Shown piece by piece: positions 52,297 through 63,660 of a DNA stretch of 64,000 nt; position 1 is the stretch's first letter; the number at the start of each line of letters is the position of its first letter. The DNA lies in NCBI GenBank assembly GCA_948474755.1, contig CAOLHI010001009.1, positions 1-64,000 on the forward strand, in the 5' to 3' direction. The translations under genes were made by a program, and so were the position numbers. This DNA is from Ctenosaura bakeri. Taxonomy: Eukaryota; Chordata; Lepidosauria; Squamata; Iguanidae. The notes under the pieces were generated by a model. The model did no database searches and was not told where the DNA came from. It saw only the letters and a program-made list of their open reading frames with translations.

Positions 52297-53421
52297 CTGA
52301 AACGGAAAGATATTGTCAGCTCTGTTCAAACTGTCTTCCATCCAAGATTTTGGAGCAAAAGCGGAGCTGGGCCGTGCATATTTCTGCAACTGGATATGAT
52401 TACTTGGGAAATTCTTCTTGAGGGGTGAGATGGAGTTCAGAGGTGTTATTCCTCCATTTAATCCCCTGCGGTGGTCTCGCCCTTGGGACCCTCCCCACCC
52501 ACCATATCCACCACCACCACCGGGACTCCATGAAGAAGATGGTGTAGGTGATGGGCTTTGGTAGCTGCTCCATGGAGAAGGTGGTTTGTTAAGATTATTA
52601 GCAAGATGAGGCAGTTGATTAAAAGCAGCATTTCTATGTGTAAATGGAGGTGGATGAGGGCTTGCAGGAGACCTCCGCTGCTGTTGATGTTGATTGTGAT
52701 GATGCTGAAAATGGGGGTGATGAGGGTGGTGCTGAGAGAGGGGTCCAATCTGAGGAGAAAAGCTACCCCCAAAACCAGGACTGACATGATGTGGAAAATT
52801 CTGAAACAGCAAAGCACCATTATTAGCTGAAGCAGGAGGAACCCCTCCTTGGTGGAAGAAACTTGCATCTTCATTGATTATTGTTGAAGAAGAAGGAGCT
52901 ATAGCTGCTGACCAGTTACTGAAACCAGTCAGAGAAGATGCAGCAGATGTCAAAGGCTGGCTTGAAGTACCTAGCCCTGCAGCTTCTTGGTAATCAAATC
53001 CTGTTAACACTGGAGAGTCTATTCTTATTTTCTCCTTCCCATTGCCATTCTCAGAAGAATTATCCCCCTGGTTTTCTTCAGATTTAGCTTTCTCAGATTC
53101 AGGCAGCATGCCTGCTTCCTGACTTTGACTAGGGGAAAGCTGCTGTTTTTCTAGGGAGTCTTGTTTTTCCTGTTGCTGAGCTTTAGATTTTTCTGACCCC
53201 AGAATCTCATCCTGAATGTTATGGGCAGCTGGAGCAGGAAAGAGCCAAGCTGACCCAGCACTACTGCCATTGGCAGCTGTGTTATTTATAAAAGCAGCAG
53301 GACTGGGGGTTGCATTTTGATGGTGGTGTGGAGGCTGCAGATGTGGATGAAATCTGACTGGAAAAGCTGACTTGTTCCCAGTATTGTTTTGCACTAAAAC
53401 GCCAAACCCGTAATCCCCCAT
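52297..53421 (-). CDS. CPEB4: CPEB4 coding exon 1 (375 codons, N-terminal disordered region)
   Basis: This is the first coding exon of CPEB4, an RNA-binding protein that binds U-rich cytoplasmic polyadenylation elements in 3' UTRs and controls poly(A) length and translation. The protein starts MGDYGFGVLV and follows vertebrate CPEB4 closely to NIFPFQ. The start ATG (53421-53419) is preceded directly by an in-frame TAA, which fixes the start. The exon ends TTTCAG|GTGAGA, a good donor in phase 0; the open frame runs only four codons (VRLF) past it. Visible features are a His cluster at residues 24-34, Q/E-rich and acidic stretches at 79-130, a second His/Gln-rich cluster at 231-248, Ser/Pro-rich repeats at 251-300, and a Gly/Trp/Tyr patch at 301-312. 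No folded domain is expected; this half drives condensation and is phosphorylated in the family. The RNA-recognition motifs are encoded by exons outside the window. CPEB2 and CPEB3 are paralogues, but the N-terminus fits CPEB4 best. Confidence 0.97.
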
Positions 53422-54240
53422 TTATTTTATTTAGGATTTGAATTCCACCGAGAGGAAAAAAAACAAACCTTGAACTGCTTCCTTTCCTTTACTGAAGCAA
53501 GAGAATAGAAAATATATTTTATAAAAGATCTTTTACCCCTTTCTTTCTCACCTATCCACTTAAGAGATCTAGTTTGGATTTTATTTCTGGATTCTTTTAC
53601 ATGAGATTACTTAAAATATTGACATGGGTCAATTTGTGTTTGCTTCCTTCTGACAAACCAGAAGGAATAGAAAGTAAATCTTTGGTTAACAAAATAAGAG
53701 GTTTCCTCTTCCTAAAAGGAAATGTACAATAATGAAGTGGGGATGAAACAAAGCTCCTGGGATTTATTTTTTTTAAAAAAAAATCAAGCTTTCTTGCCTT
53801 ATCAAGTGCCTCGACCTGCCTACATACACTTTAATGGAAAAAAGATAACCATGACATCTGGTACTCCTCACTCCTTCACAGCTCCAAAAATATATTTAAA
53901 TCTTGAATAATTTAATAAATTCTATATTCTCTAATATATAATCTGTGTTCTACTCTAACAGTTTTTGCTGCTTAAAATGTAAAGACTTTACGTCGGGTGT
54001 TTTCAGAAAAGGTACGAGTTGTACTGAAGGGCTTTCCCCACCCAGCCCAACCTGTGCTGCCACTGCCTTTGCCTGGTAGAACTATTTATTAGTAGGCTCT
54101 ATGCAGATGCCCTTCCAGCAAGGCCCTTCTATATGGGGAAGCGGGGAAGGTGTGTGGATCTGCTCCTTTTTTAAAAAAAAAAAAAACTCTAGATATCAGC
54201 ATTCAGGGCGCCTCGGGTGTTATGTCTACGGGTTCAGTTG
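53422..54240 (-). other. presumed CPEB4 5' untranslated region (proximal part)
   Basis: This AT-rich stretch lies between the start codon and the CpG island. It ends at the ATG with an A/T-rich leader that contains the in-frame TAA. No splice acceptor was clearly needed to link it to exon 1, so I read it as contiguous 5' UTR. A long unspliced leader would fit a promoter within the CpG island; the transcription start is not visible. I see no repeats or additional coding sequence. Confidence 0.5.
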
Positions 54241-54264
54241 TGCAGGAGGAGAAGGGTGGGTTCT

Positions 54265-54294
54265 TGCTGCTGCTGCCGCCGCCGCTGCCGCTGC
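54265..54294. repeat. GCT/GCC trinucleotide run in presumed 5' UTR
   Basis: A short imperfect run of GCT and GCC triplets lies at the CPEB4-proximal edge of the CpG island. In the CPEB4 transcript direction it is AGC/GGC-rich and could be part of the leader. It is too short to call an expansion. Confidence 0.7.
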
Positions 54295-54584
54295 CTGGGT
54301 GGGTTCCTGCTTTTCCAAGCTCGCCGCCTATTATGATCCGAGACTTGTGTGTCCTTCAGATGAATCCTGGCAGCCTGCAGAGGAAAATTTTCACCTCAGA
54401 AAAGCGGCAGTCAAGGGTCGGGGAGGTGGTGGGTGCGGGAGGGCGGAGAACACCTAGGGAGCGTAGGTTAGACGGTTTTTTTTAAGAAAGCCATTACCGG
54501 AATAATTTATTGTGTGACAGCAAGAGGGGAGGACTGGGCTCTGGCCCCTGGACTGGGTCCTTCAGAGGGACCCGTTTTAATTCT

Positions 54585-54620
54585 GAGGGGAGGGGGAGGG
54601 GGAGGGGGAAGAGGCATCTA
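54585..54620 (+). other. G-quadruplex-prone run (four G4-G5 tracts)
   Basis: The plus strand has four consecutive tracts of four to five G separated by single A residues. This fits the canonical intramolecular G-quadruplex pattern. On the CPEB4 sense strand it is C-rich. It lies inside the CpG island, so it may influence promoter structure; that is inference. Confidence 0.7.
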
Positions 54621-55583
54621 ATGCCGCCCTCGCTGGCTCTCGAGGGGCGGGGGGGCCGCGGCAGAGGATCGCGGGGGGGGCTTTTTACCTCAGGAGGGGC
54701 GCAGTCTCCGGCGGGGAGGGGGCGGCGCTGGCGAGGGGCCGGGCTCCTCTCTCCCCCATGGGAGCCGGCTTCTCAAGGGAGGAGGGTCACGAGGATCGCG
54801 GGCTGGCTGGCGAAAGAGCAGGGAGGGGCGGCGGCGGCGGCGGCTCCCAGGGGTCCTCCCGCTCTTCCTCCCGCTGCCGGCGCTCCGGGGCTGCTTCTCC
54901 TCCGCCTGGGCTCCTCCCGGCGTTGTTCTTTGCCCCTCATGTAAAACAGTCGTTCGGCGGGTGGGTGTCGCGGGTGGGGGGGCGGAGCGGGGGGGAGGGG
55001 CTCCCTCTCGGTGGCCAGGCGGGCGCTGGGCTACTTCGTCAGTCTGCCGGCTCGTCGCTCCGGCCCGGCCGCCTCAGCCGCCGCCGTCGTTGTCCTCGCC
55101 GTCTCCACAGGACGGAGCCTCCGATCGAAATGACAACCAGCTGGGGAGAGGAGGGGGAGGAGGCGGTGGCAGCGCGGCACTTCCGGTTCGGCCAGGCCAC
55201 GCCTCCCTCTCTCCCCCCGCTCTCAGAAGCCCCGCCCCCTCTTCCTTCCAACACAGGGCCTCGCTGTCCCTCACAGACACATACCGAGGGTTCGGCTTGG
55301 CCCCGCCCATTCCCCCTCCTCTCTCTCGCCCCCCCCCCGGTTTTGGGTGGTTGTGGTGCAAACGCCCCAAGGGCTCTCCTCTCACTTCAAGCGCGCCGTC
55401 CATCACTCCTAATACTCCCGCCTTCGCTCTCCTCGCTGCGGCCTCTGATTGGGCGAGGGCGCCCGGCAGCTCCCGCCTGCGCGCAGCGGAGCCACGTGAA
55501 CGGGAGCGGCCCGGGCGAGAGAGGGAGAGCGTCGTCGAGAGGCCGGGCGGCGTCGGGCCTTCGCTGTGGGGGCGGAAGGAGGG

Positions 55584-55657
55584 AAGATGGCCCGGCGGGT
55601 ATCGTGAGGAGAAGGAGGGCGAGGCGCTCCGCTGAGGCCCCGGCGCCCGAGGAAGGT
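55584..55657 (+). promoter_or_regulatory. possible divergent transcript start: YY1-like site and splice donor
   Basis: AAGATGGC in plus orientation resembles the YY1 element that often overlaps the start of TATA-less transcripts. Its ATG opens only a six-codon frame (M-A-R-R-V-S-stop, 55587-55607). About 65 bp downstream a good donor, GAAG|GTAGGG, occurs with the GT at 55656-55657. Together these suggest that a spliced plus-strand transcript, probably non-coding, could start here away from CPEB4. No exon further right was recognised. The combination could be chance in GC-rich DNA. Confidence 0.3.
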
Positions 55658-56149
55658 AGGGCGGGAGGTGGCGCCTGCGGCCCTTCTGAGGGGCCCCCGC
55701 AAAGCCAGAGTGTAGCCATTGGGCCCCTTCAGAAGCGCAGGTGCGCTCACGAGCATGTTGTTCTAGTGGCGGGCCGGTGTTTTCGCTTCTTAAAAGTACT
55801 CACAAGCCTTTTGTATTGTTATTTTTGACATCGCTTGCAAAAGGCTCCTCTTGTCTCTTTTAAGCTTCCCCTGCCCAGGTGAGGAATTTGGAAAAAGAGC
55901 GGCCTTTTTGGAATGCCCACCTTGGCTGAGGAATCCTGGGAGCTTCGTCTCAAAAGTGTCCCTGTCCCAAGCGCTTTGCCTTGAGCAGAGTAACAGGGCA
56001 GTCGAGGTGCTGGAGAGGTTGACTGCTAGCTGGATGATGGTGGTTGGTTCAGTTTTGGAGGAGGCGACACCTGTAACTCCTTTGTTTCTTCCTCCTCCGC
56101 TTGGCGGTGGTTGGGTAAAGGAGGAGCAAACAGAGAACATCCAACCACT

Positions 56150-57044
56150 AGCATAGAATCATAGAACCATAGAAATGTAGAGTCGGAAGAGACCCCAGGG
56201 GCCACCCAGTCCAACCCCCCGCCATGCAGAAACACCCTCAAAGCACTCCCGACAGATGGCCATCCAGCCTCTGCTTAAATCCTCCAAGGAAGGAGACTCC
56301 ACTACTCTCCGAGGCAGCATCTTCCACTGCCGAACAGCCCTGACTGTCAGGAAGTTCTTCCTGAGGTTCAGGTGGAATCTTCTTTCCTGCAGCTTGAATC
56401 CATTGTTCCTTGTCCTGGTCTCTGGAGCAGCAGAAGACAAGCCCACTCCCTGCTCTACATGACATCCCTTCAAATATTTAAACATGGCTATCATGTCCCC
56501 TCTTAAGCTTCTCTTCTGCAGACTAAACATCCCCAGCTCTCTAAGTCTATCCTCATAGGGCATGGCTTCCAGGCCTCTCACCGTTTTGGTCGCCCTCCTC
56601 TGGACTTGCTCCAGCTTGTCAATGTCCTTCTTGAATTGGGGTGCCCAGAACTGGACACAGTATTCAAGATGGGGTCTAACCAAAGCAGAGTAGAGTGGTA
56701 CCAGTACCTCCCTCGATCTAGACACCATACTCCTATTGATGCAGCTGAGAATTGCATTGGCTTTCTTGGCTGCCGCATCACACTGCTGACTCATGTTCAG
56801 CTTGTGGTCTATGAAGACTCCTAGATCCCTTTTGCACGTACTGCTATCCAGCCACATGTCCCCCATCCTATATTTCTGTATTCCATTATTTCTGCCTAAG
56901 TGCAGGACCTTACATTTCTCTCTGTTGAATTTCATTTTGTTCGCCCTGGCCCAGCTCTCCAATCTATCCAGGTCATTTTGAATTTTGATCCTGTCCTCTC
57001 TCTAAGTCTATCCTCATAGGGCTTCATGGCTTCCATGGCTTCCA
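56150..57044 (-). mobile_element. CR1 LINE fragment, 5' truncated
   Basis: The minus strand carries the C-terminal part of CR1 ORF2 and ends with tandem TTCTATGATTCTATG-type octamers, the CR1 3' terminus. There is no poly(A) tail. At the 5' end (56997-57044) a segment already present at 56537-56573 is repeated, with small insertions, before the element stops. The copy is well preserved and lies 0.4 kb beyond the CpG island. Confidence 0.93.
56159..56999 (-). pseudogene. CR1 ORF2 C-terminal region (open over about 280 codons)
   Basis: The frame reads [75 protein letters not shown] and HLNLRKNFL in order, the conserved downstream part of the CR1 reverse-transcriptase protein. It stays open upstream of its first Met through IQNDLDR to near 56999. 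The last 30 or so codons diverge into 3' UTR-like sequence. Endonuclease and polymerase core are missing, so it is a dead copy despite the open frame. Confidence 0.9.
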
Positions 57045-57296
57045 GTTAAACTGCTGCTGTGGTTGGCTGATTTTGGAAGAGGAGGACGTGGCAGCAGGTG
57101 TGGTAGCACACCATGGGAGTGGGGGAGGAGGTGAAGGAAAAGCCGCTTCTTACAGCTCAGTGGGGTTGAAAGGTCCTTCTGTCCAGAGTTGCATTTTACG
57201 TCTAATTGTATGAAGTCATCAAAGCATCAGCTGTTTTGGTTTGGAGCACACCAAACCAAGCACAAGTTGGATATGGGTGGTGGTAGTAGGAACTTT

Positions 57297-57497
57297 TATG
57301 AGCCAGTGTGGTGCAGGGGTTTCAGTTTTTCACTAGGACCCTGGAGTCCAGGGTTCAATTCCCTGCCTGGCCATGGAAACCAGCTAGGTGACCTTGGCTG
57401 CATCACACACTCTCAGCACCAGAAAACCCTGTGACAGGATCACCTTAGAGTTGACATAAGTTTGAAACAATTTGAAGGAACACAGCAACAACAATGT
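57297..57497 (+). mobile_element. Sauria-type SINE (tRNA-headed)
   Basis: A second Sauria SINE copy shows the B-box-like GGGTTCAATTCC, CTGGCCATGGAAACC and the tail ending CAGCAACAACAA. Direct repeats GGAACTTT at 57289-57296 and 57498-57505 probably mark the target duplication. It lies in intergenic DNA upstream of CPEB4. Confidence 0.87.
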
Positions 57498-59571
57498 GGA
57501 ACTTTGGCTAAGAAGTGAGGCATTCTGGATTAGTTCTGGCGTGATGTGTGAGGATTATGCAGGTCTTTGGGGCTGCTTGACAGTGCACCAAACACCACCT
57601 TCCAGTGTTTTAGGAAGTAGGTATTTCAAACAGGCTGATGAAAGGGGCATGTTGTGCTCATGACTGACATCTTGCCTGTCACCTGTACAGGTTTCTCTCC
57701 CTGAGCTGATTTGTTCTGATCTGATTATTACAGCTTCAAACAGTAAAGAAGTTTGAGAGAAGGTTCGGGTGTGAAAGCAGTGTTCATGTTCTGTACAATT
57801 TTTCTGCATTTGGGCATTTGTGATATCACAGCAGAACTAATAGCTCTGTAGCAGTGTAGTTTGTACAATATCTGATCAACAAATCTTTTTGCATCATCTT
57901 TCAGAAAACAAGAGAAGGGAGAAGACGAGGAAGGAGGAAGTGTACACAGCAGCACGGCAGAATATACTGTGAGCTGAGATCCCTTTGGCCTGTTAATCAG
58001 TTTGAGAGCACTGAAACTCATATATGCAACACAATCCTTTTTTAAATTTAAAAATGGAGTGGGGGGATGAAGTGCAACCCTGTTTTGTATAGGAGTAAGT
58101 CCCACTTAGTATTAATCAGTAATCATAATGCTTTTCTTTCATTGCATGTTAGGGATGAGATTTGGCTGCGGTAATTGAAAGTGCAAGAATCTAAAGATGC
58201 TTCCAAGTGGTGTGTTTTATCTTATAAACAAACTATCTCAAAGGGGGGAAAGACATGAGGCTTAAGTGGACATCTTCCACTAGTAACCTTGCCATGTTTC
58301 CAAACTATATCGTCAGTCTTCATTCTTATCAGGAAAGAGTTTGAGTTAAAATTGAAATAGGTGTGTAATTCTTTTTGATTAGTAGTTATCAGTCCTGCAC
58401 CTGCAAGCACACCGATCTAGCTTTGCATTCAGTTGTCCATCCAGTATGAGCAGAACCTTGATAGCAAGCAAGAATTTAATTGAAATGCCTACCTGTCCAA
58501 TAATAGGATGAGTACATTTATAAGCACAAAGGAACAAGTTGTGCTACTTACAAGATTAAAAATGTAATTATACCTTGGTTAATCAAGCTGGGTGTGGCTG
58601 CCTTTTTATGTAAATTCTGCCCTTCATTATTATTGCTTTACCATGGTTTCATTAGTATTATTTTTTATTACATTTTGTAGACCACTCTGGTATCATAAAA
58701 TGAAATTTGTAATAGAAGTATGCTCAATAAAGTAAGTGGAAAAATCTTTGGGGTAGAAGTGCGGACCACCCTACAGTACAGTAAATGCTCCTTTAGATTC
58801 ACAATTATTTCTGTTCCGTCAGAAACCCATTTCACAGAAAAAGGAGACTATGGCTGCTTGTGAGTAGAGAACTAAAATTGTTAATTTGCAAACCTTGGGA
58901 TCAGATCAGCCATCATTCCCCATATGGGTTACATCTGGGGTTGTAATATTACTCAGACTGGCCTCCTAACCAGTGTTGCAAGGATAAGAGCCCAGGACAG
59001 CCCTATAGAATTGTTGTAACTTGTCTCATTCTAATATGTAATGGAAGAAAGTAATACTACTGAGTTAATACTACTGGATGACACCATAAGTGTTTTAAAC
59101 TACTGGATGTATTCTGTACTCTGATTCATATTTTTAGAGCCTGAAAACCCAAATGAATTGTATTAATCTAGTGCTGGAAGTCACTCTTTTTAAAGCCATG
59201 ACAGCACTGGGATCATAAACTGCATTTCCAGGATTGTTTTTAATAGTTTCAGGACTGTTGAAAATAATGATCTTCCACCATTAGCTTGATTATGGATACA
59301 CTTGTACCCAATCATAGCTAAATCAAAATCTTAACATTTCTTTTAAGAGATTTCTTAATTTCAATATGTGTGTGTATATGTGTATCTGTGTAAATAAAGC
59401 TTCCATCTTCTACACATTGAACTAACAGTGCTTCTGGATGGAATGCTTCTGGCATTACCAATCAAAAGGCATTGTACTGATATGCCATCTTTCCTTAACT
59501 TTTATTCAGAGAAGCAAAGGATAGAAGCAATGAGAATGTGCAAAAAAGTTTACAAATGGAGAACTATTATT

Positions 59572-59800
59572 AACATTATTATTATTTTGTTATTATATTT
59601 ATTCTTATGCTGCCTTTTTTCTACAGAGGGGCTCACAAAAGAAATCAGCTTTAAAAACAATAAAAATCATGACATTTAAAACAGTATGAAATTACTTTAA
59701 AAAGCTTAGAAAAGTTTTAAAAATATATAAAGTGATAAGCCTCCCTGCGAGCAATGGTGTATTAAAAGCCTACTTAAATAAAAAGGTCTTTTCCTGAAGG
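59572..59800 (-). mobile_element. LINE (L2-like) 3' end with ATT-rich tail
   Basis: (ATT)n-like sequence followed by TATGCTGCCTTTTTTCTACA and GGGGCTCACAAAAG is a common squamate LINE 3' end, in the same orientation as the RT relic to its right. It may be one element with it. Confidence 0.6.
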
Positions 59801-60620
59801 GGGTCACTCCTGCAATTCCAGAAAGTGGGAGCAACCACGGAGAAGGATCTGTTCCACATCCTCACCAAGCAAGCCTGTGATGGTTGTGGAATCAAGAAAA
59901 AGCCCTCCCCTGTAGATTTTAAGATTCTGGCAGATTCAGATAGCAAGATATGGTCTTACACGTAGTCTAGATCTAAGATGTATAAGGTCATTACGTTTTG
60001 TAGGTCATTGCCAGCACTTTGAATTGTGCCACAAAACAAACCAGCAGCAAATGCAGCTGTTTTAACAAGGGAGTTGACATGCTCCCTGTATCTGGTCCTG
60101 GTCAGCATTCTGCTGGCTGCAGCAATTTTGAGCCTCTGAAGTCCCTGAACAGTTTCCAAGGGAACCCCCCCCCAGGCCAGGGCATCAAACAGAAGTCCTC
60201 TACCAGAGAGGTGGCCCAGAAAGATACCATGGTCAGTGGTATCAAAAGCTGCCAAAAGTCTCAGCAGAACCAACATGGACATGTTCACCCTTGCCAGTTC
60301 CCTGCATAGGTCATCCACCAAGGCAACCAAAGCTGTCTCTGGCTTGAAGCCAGATTGGAATGGATCTGAAAAATCTGTCCATCCAGAAGACCTGCATTTG
60401 GGAAGCCACCACACATTCCAGAGCCATGCCCAAAAATGAAATGTCAGAGACTGGCTGATAACTATCAAGAATGGTGGGATTCAGATGGGATTCCACCAGC
60501 CTCACCACCATCTCTTTAAGCAACATGGAAATTTTGCTTGCCACAGTGAGGCATTCATCGCTCTCCTTACCCATTCAGCAAGCTCCCCTTTGGCTGCTTT
60601 CAGGAGCCAAGAAGAGGCAA
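59800..60620 (-). pseudogene. L2-like LINE reverse-transcriptase relic, frameshifted and internally deleted
   Basis: On the minus strand one frame reads NPTILDSYQPVSDISFLGMA and VVASQMQ; a second, after a frame change near 60385, reads DPFQSGFKPETALVALVDDL and LLAAFDTTDHGIFLGHLSG. These correspond to the 'YRPVSNLPFLGK', 'FQSGFRPG' and 'DLSAAFDTIDH' blocks (motif A) of L2/CR1-type RT. The sequence then jumps to LQRLKIAAASRMLTRTRYREH, the downstream 'LQNAAARLLTG' block, so the catalytic middle is deleted. The Asp of motif A is also substituted (LLRLLAAFD). Old and non-functional. Confidence 0.8.
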
Positions 60621-61011
60621 GAATCCAGTACACATGTGATGGTTCTCAACTCTCCACAGATGCTGTCCACATCCTCATGTTGCACAAATTGAAATGTATC
60701 CAATAATACAGGACAAGCAGGTGCCAAAATTACATCCACTGGACCTGTCTCAAATACAGCATCTTCTCAGAATGGATCCAAGCAATTGTCTGCTATACTA
60801 TGGTGTATAAACTCACTGTAAAGTACCATGAATGAGGCAGGCTGATTTGGACAGTAAAAAAGATTATTTGGATATCCATTGAGCTTGAGGAGACTCCATT
60901 TTACTAAATGTAGGAATGCACCATAAAAATGTTTGAGCCTATATACTACAAAGTTTGAGGAACTGTTGGGTTTACATCACATACAAAATCTGTTAATTCC
61001 AACTTTATTTT

Positions 61012-61045
<34 letters not shown>
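61012..61045. repeat. (TA)n(CA)n compound microsatellite
   Basis: About 11 TA dinucleotides run into about six CA dinucleotides. Likely polymorphic. Confidence 0.95.
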
Positions 61046-63569
61046 TGCCCACACAAACATATATGTATATTTTAAATGAACTAAGTACTCAAAAAGAAGA
61101 CCTGTGAAAAGTTCTATGTAATAAACATCAGATGTATTCTAGCCCAGGAGTTTGGAACTATTAGAAATATATGCTGTTGAGTTTAGTAACTTTTTTCCTT
61201 TCAATGAATATACTGCATAATTATTTCTTAATCGCACACTCCCAATTTAGTCACAGTCAAAAGTACATCTGCAATTTAAACCAAAAGCACTTGGATGCAG
61301 ATTTTACTGGATTACTCTGTAGGACTTACTTGTGAATAAACCTGCTTAGACATTAGACTGCTTTGTGGTTTGCCTGCCTCCCTCCCTCCAGTAGTTCCCC
61401 TTTAGAACTACTAAGCTTATTTCAAAATCAAACAGAAGTAAGTGAGGAGACTGTCCTATTTGCTCAATGCTGCCAAGAGGAAACAGGATGTAGTGTACAA
61501 TATGCTAGACCTATGCATATATGAGAGAAATTGTTAAATGACTGGAGTTAACCACATAGCCTGTTGAGTTTAGAAGGATAAATGGTTAGGCTTCAGACTA
61601 AAGGACCCCCAAACAAATAAGTGGTTCTAGTACAGAAATAATTTGGTCTGGATAACTCAGAAGCAGTGAGCATCCAGGGACTTAGCTTGCATGTTTTTTC
61701 CCCCTAAGGTCTGTATCTTCTATGATAGTTACTGCTAGTGACCTGCTCTTCACTTTTGACATGTTTCAGCAATCCTCCAGTTGCTTTGTCTGCGGGCGAG
61801 AATTGGATTGGCAGGGGACAACATTCATGTATGGGCCATTAAATATGCAAAACAGAGAAGAAATGCTGTGTTTCAAATCATTCTGTCAAGTCAGTCAAAA
61901 GCAAAAGGAGGAATTGGACAGAATGTTCCTCATGCACTGTCTGTCTGGGATTCTTAGGATTCCCCCACCTCGGATAGGATGTGGAGTGTGCTGGATGAAA
62001 ATAAAAAATGGAACTTAAACTCTCCGTCTATAAATGATTTGCCAGATGCAGTGGAACAGTGGGGTCAAATTGGGGGTTTCCTAATTGGAAGCTCTGGGAA
62101 GTTGCTAATGCTCCTCTCCCCATAATGACATTGCAGAGTGCTTTTGCCTCCAATTCATAAATCTAAAGACATAATCAGCACCTTTGGGTTGTGTGTGTTC
62201 ATCTGAGTTCTGTTAAAGGTCTGGTAAAAAGGACTAGGCTGAAAATGATGATCGCATATATAACACTTTAAAACAACTTGCAAAATCAAGGAGCATGTCC
62301 CTCTGTAAAATAATATTGTCAGCACAGGCTGATCAGCTTCCACAACTGATCAAAATAATTTTTCCTGCTTCTTCAAAGGAGATTATTGTCTCCCTGAAGT
62401 TCTGTTCATCAGCAGCCTATTATGTGACACTAAATATTATTAATGTAGTGGGTGTCACCATGGAAATACTAGCTCAAGAAGAACTGGAAGATTTTAGAGG
62501 CAAATGTTCAGGTTACAAGTGGAATTGCTGAAGCATAGAGAGGTCATGTTCCATAAGCATGTAAGGTGACTAAGGGGAGGAATATGTTTACAAAAACTGT
62601 GTAACTTGCTCCCAAAAATAAAGGAATTCTTTTCATTGCATGGTGGTTGTATTCATACATTGCTAAGAATAAATGCCCGCTAGGCTTGACTTTTTGTGCA
62701 AACATCACTATTAAATTTAAGTTGAAATTAAAAATACAATTTTGGGGAAAGGAAAACAGTTCCCTGAACTGCTTCAAAAATAAATTGAACCTACTTGATT
62801 CCCAACTCTGGAGGAAACAGCTCAAGAGCTCTTCAAACTTGGCCCACACATTGGTAGAGCAGTGAAACCAAACAAGCTTCACAATAAAGAATGATCAGCT
62901 GATAACTTGGAAAACGTTTCTGTTGAGTTTTGGAAGTATTTTGCAAGGTTTTATTTCTGTGTGCTCTTACTTTGGAAACATTGATGTGGAAGATGCTACA
63001 TCAAAAACTAGATCTTTGTTTTCATTGGACTATTGCAGCATTGAAAATGAGTCTGAAGTCCTGATCTGAACTTATGAACCAGAAGGCAACCAAAATTTAC
63101 TGAAGGAAGCAAAGTCCCTGGGCTTTTGTTTGGGCTGCTGCTGCTACTGCTGTTATTGTTGTTGTTGTTTTTTAATGACTTGAGTTCCAGTTATCATTGT
63201 GAATCTGCATTATTTGTAATGAATATAATCAAGTTAGAGTATCACTGTAGTTTTACTGTAATTTGACACATGAACACTTGGGACTTCTGTTTAAGATCAG
63301 CTGTGAGTATGTACCAAATAACTACAAGTTTGCAAAACAGATAAATAGTTTTACATGTGTGAACTTTGTCTTCTTTAAGTTGGAAAGACAGCTTCCTCCT
63401 TTTCTAGTAGTAAATCATATAGCACTTATTCTGGGCCAATAAATATGGAGAGGATAAATATAAGCAGGGATATGATGGGAATTAAGAGGGAGCTGCTATA
63501 ATGTAATAGTTTTTGTATAAACTATATTTGGATTATATTCCTTATTTAAGAACACTTCTTTTGCACTTT

Positions 63570-63660
63570 TCATTTAAAAATATCCCAAAGTAGTTTACAA
63601 CATAAAAAACCCAATAAAATAAAACAAAACATTAATAAAACAAGGCAATAAATATTTCAT
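63570..63660 (-). mobile_element. LINE (L2-like) 3'-end relic
   Basis: TATCCCAAAGTAGTTTACAA followed by A-rich AAAACCCAATAAAATAAAAC resembles the reverse of the same LINE 3' end. Confidence 0.5.

Larger units (their letters stand above)
54240..55760 (-). promoter_or_regulatory. CPEB4: CpG island and presumed CPEB4 promoter (possibly bidirectional)
   Basis: This roughly 1.5-kb block is far more GC- and CpG-rich than anything else in the window and begins about 0.8 kb upstream of the CPEB4 start codon. Visible sites include an ETS-type ACTTCCGG at 55179-55186, GC boxes at 55230-55238 and 55301-55308, an inverted CCAAT (ATTGG) at 55448-55452, a near-NRF1 palindrome CTGCGCGCAG at 55477-55486, and a CACGTG E-box at 55493-55498. 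A YY1-like AAGATGGC lies at 55584-55591. No TATA box is apparent. This is the usual TATA-less housekeeping-type promoter; motif function is inferred from sequence only. Several long open frames here on both strands are a by-product of high GC. Confidence 0.85.

Noticed and set aside
54758..55828. Long open frame of 356 codons on the plus strand, and overlapping frames on both strands nearby
   Set aside because: It lies in the CpG island, is low-complexity Gly/Arg/Pro/Ser-rich, and similar-length frames exist on the opposite strand. GC-rich DNA has few stops, and no family is recognisable.
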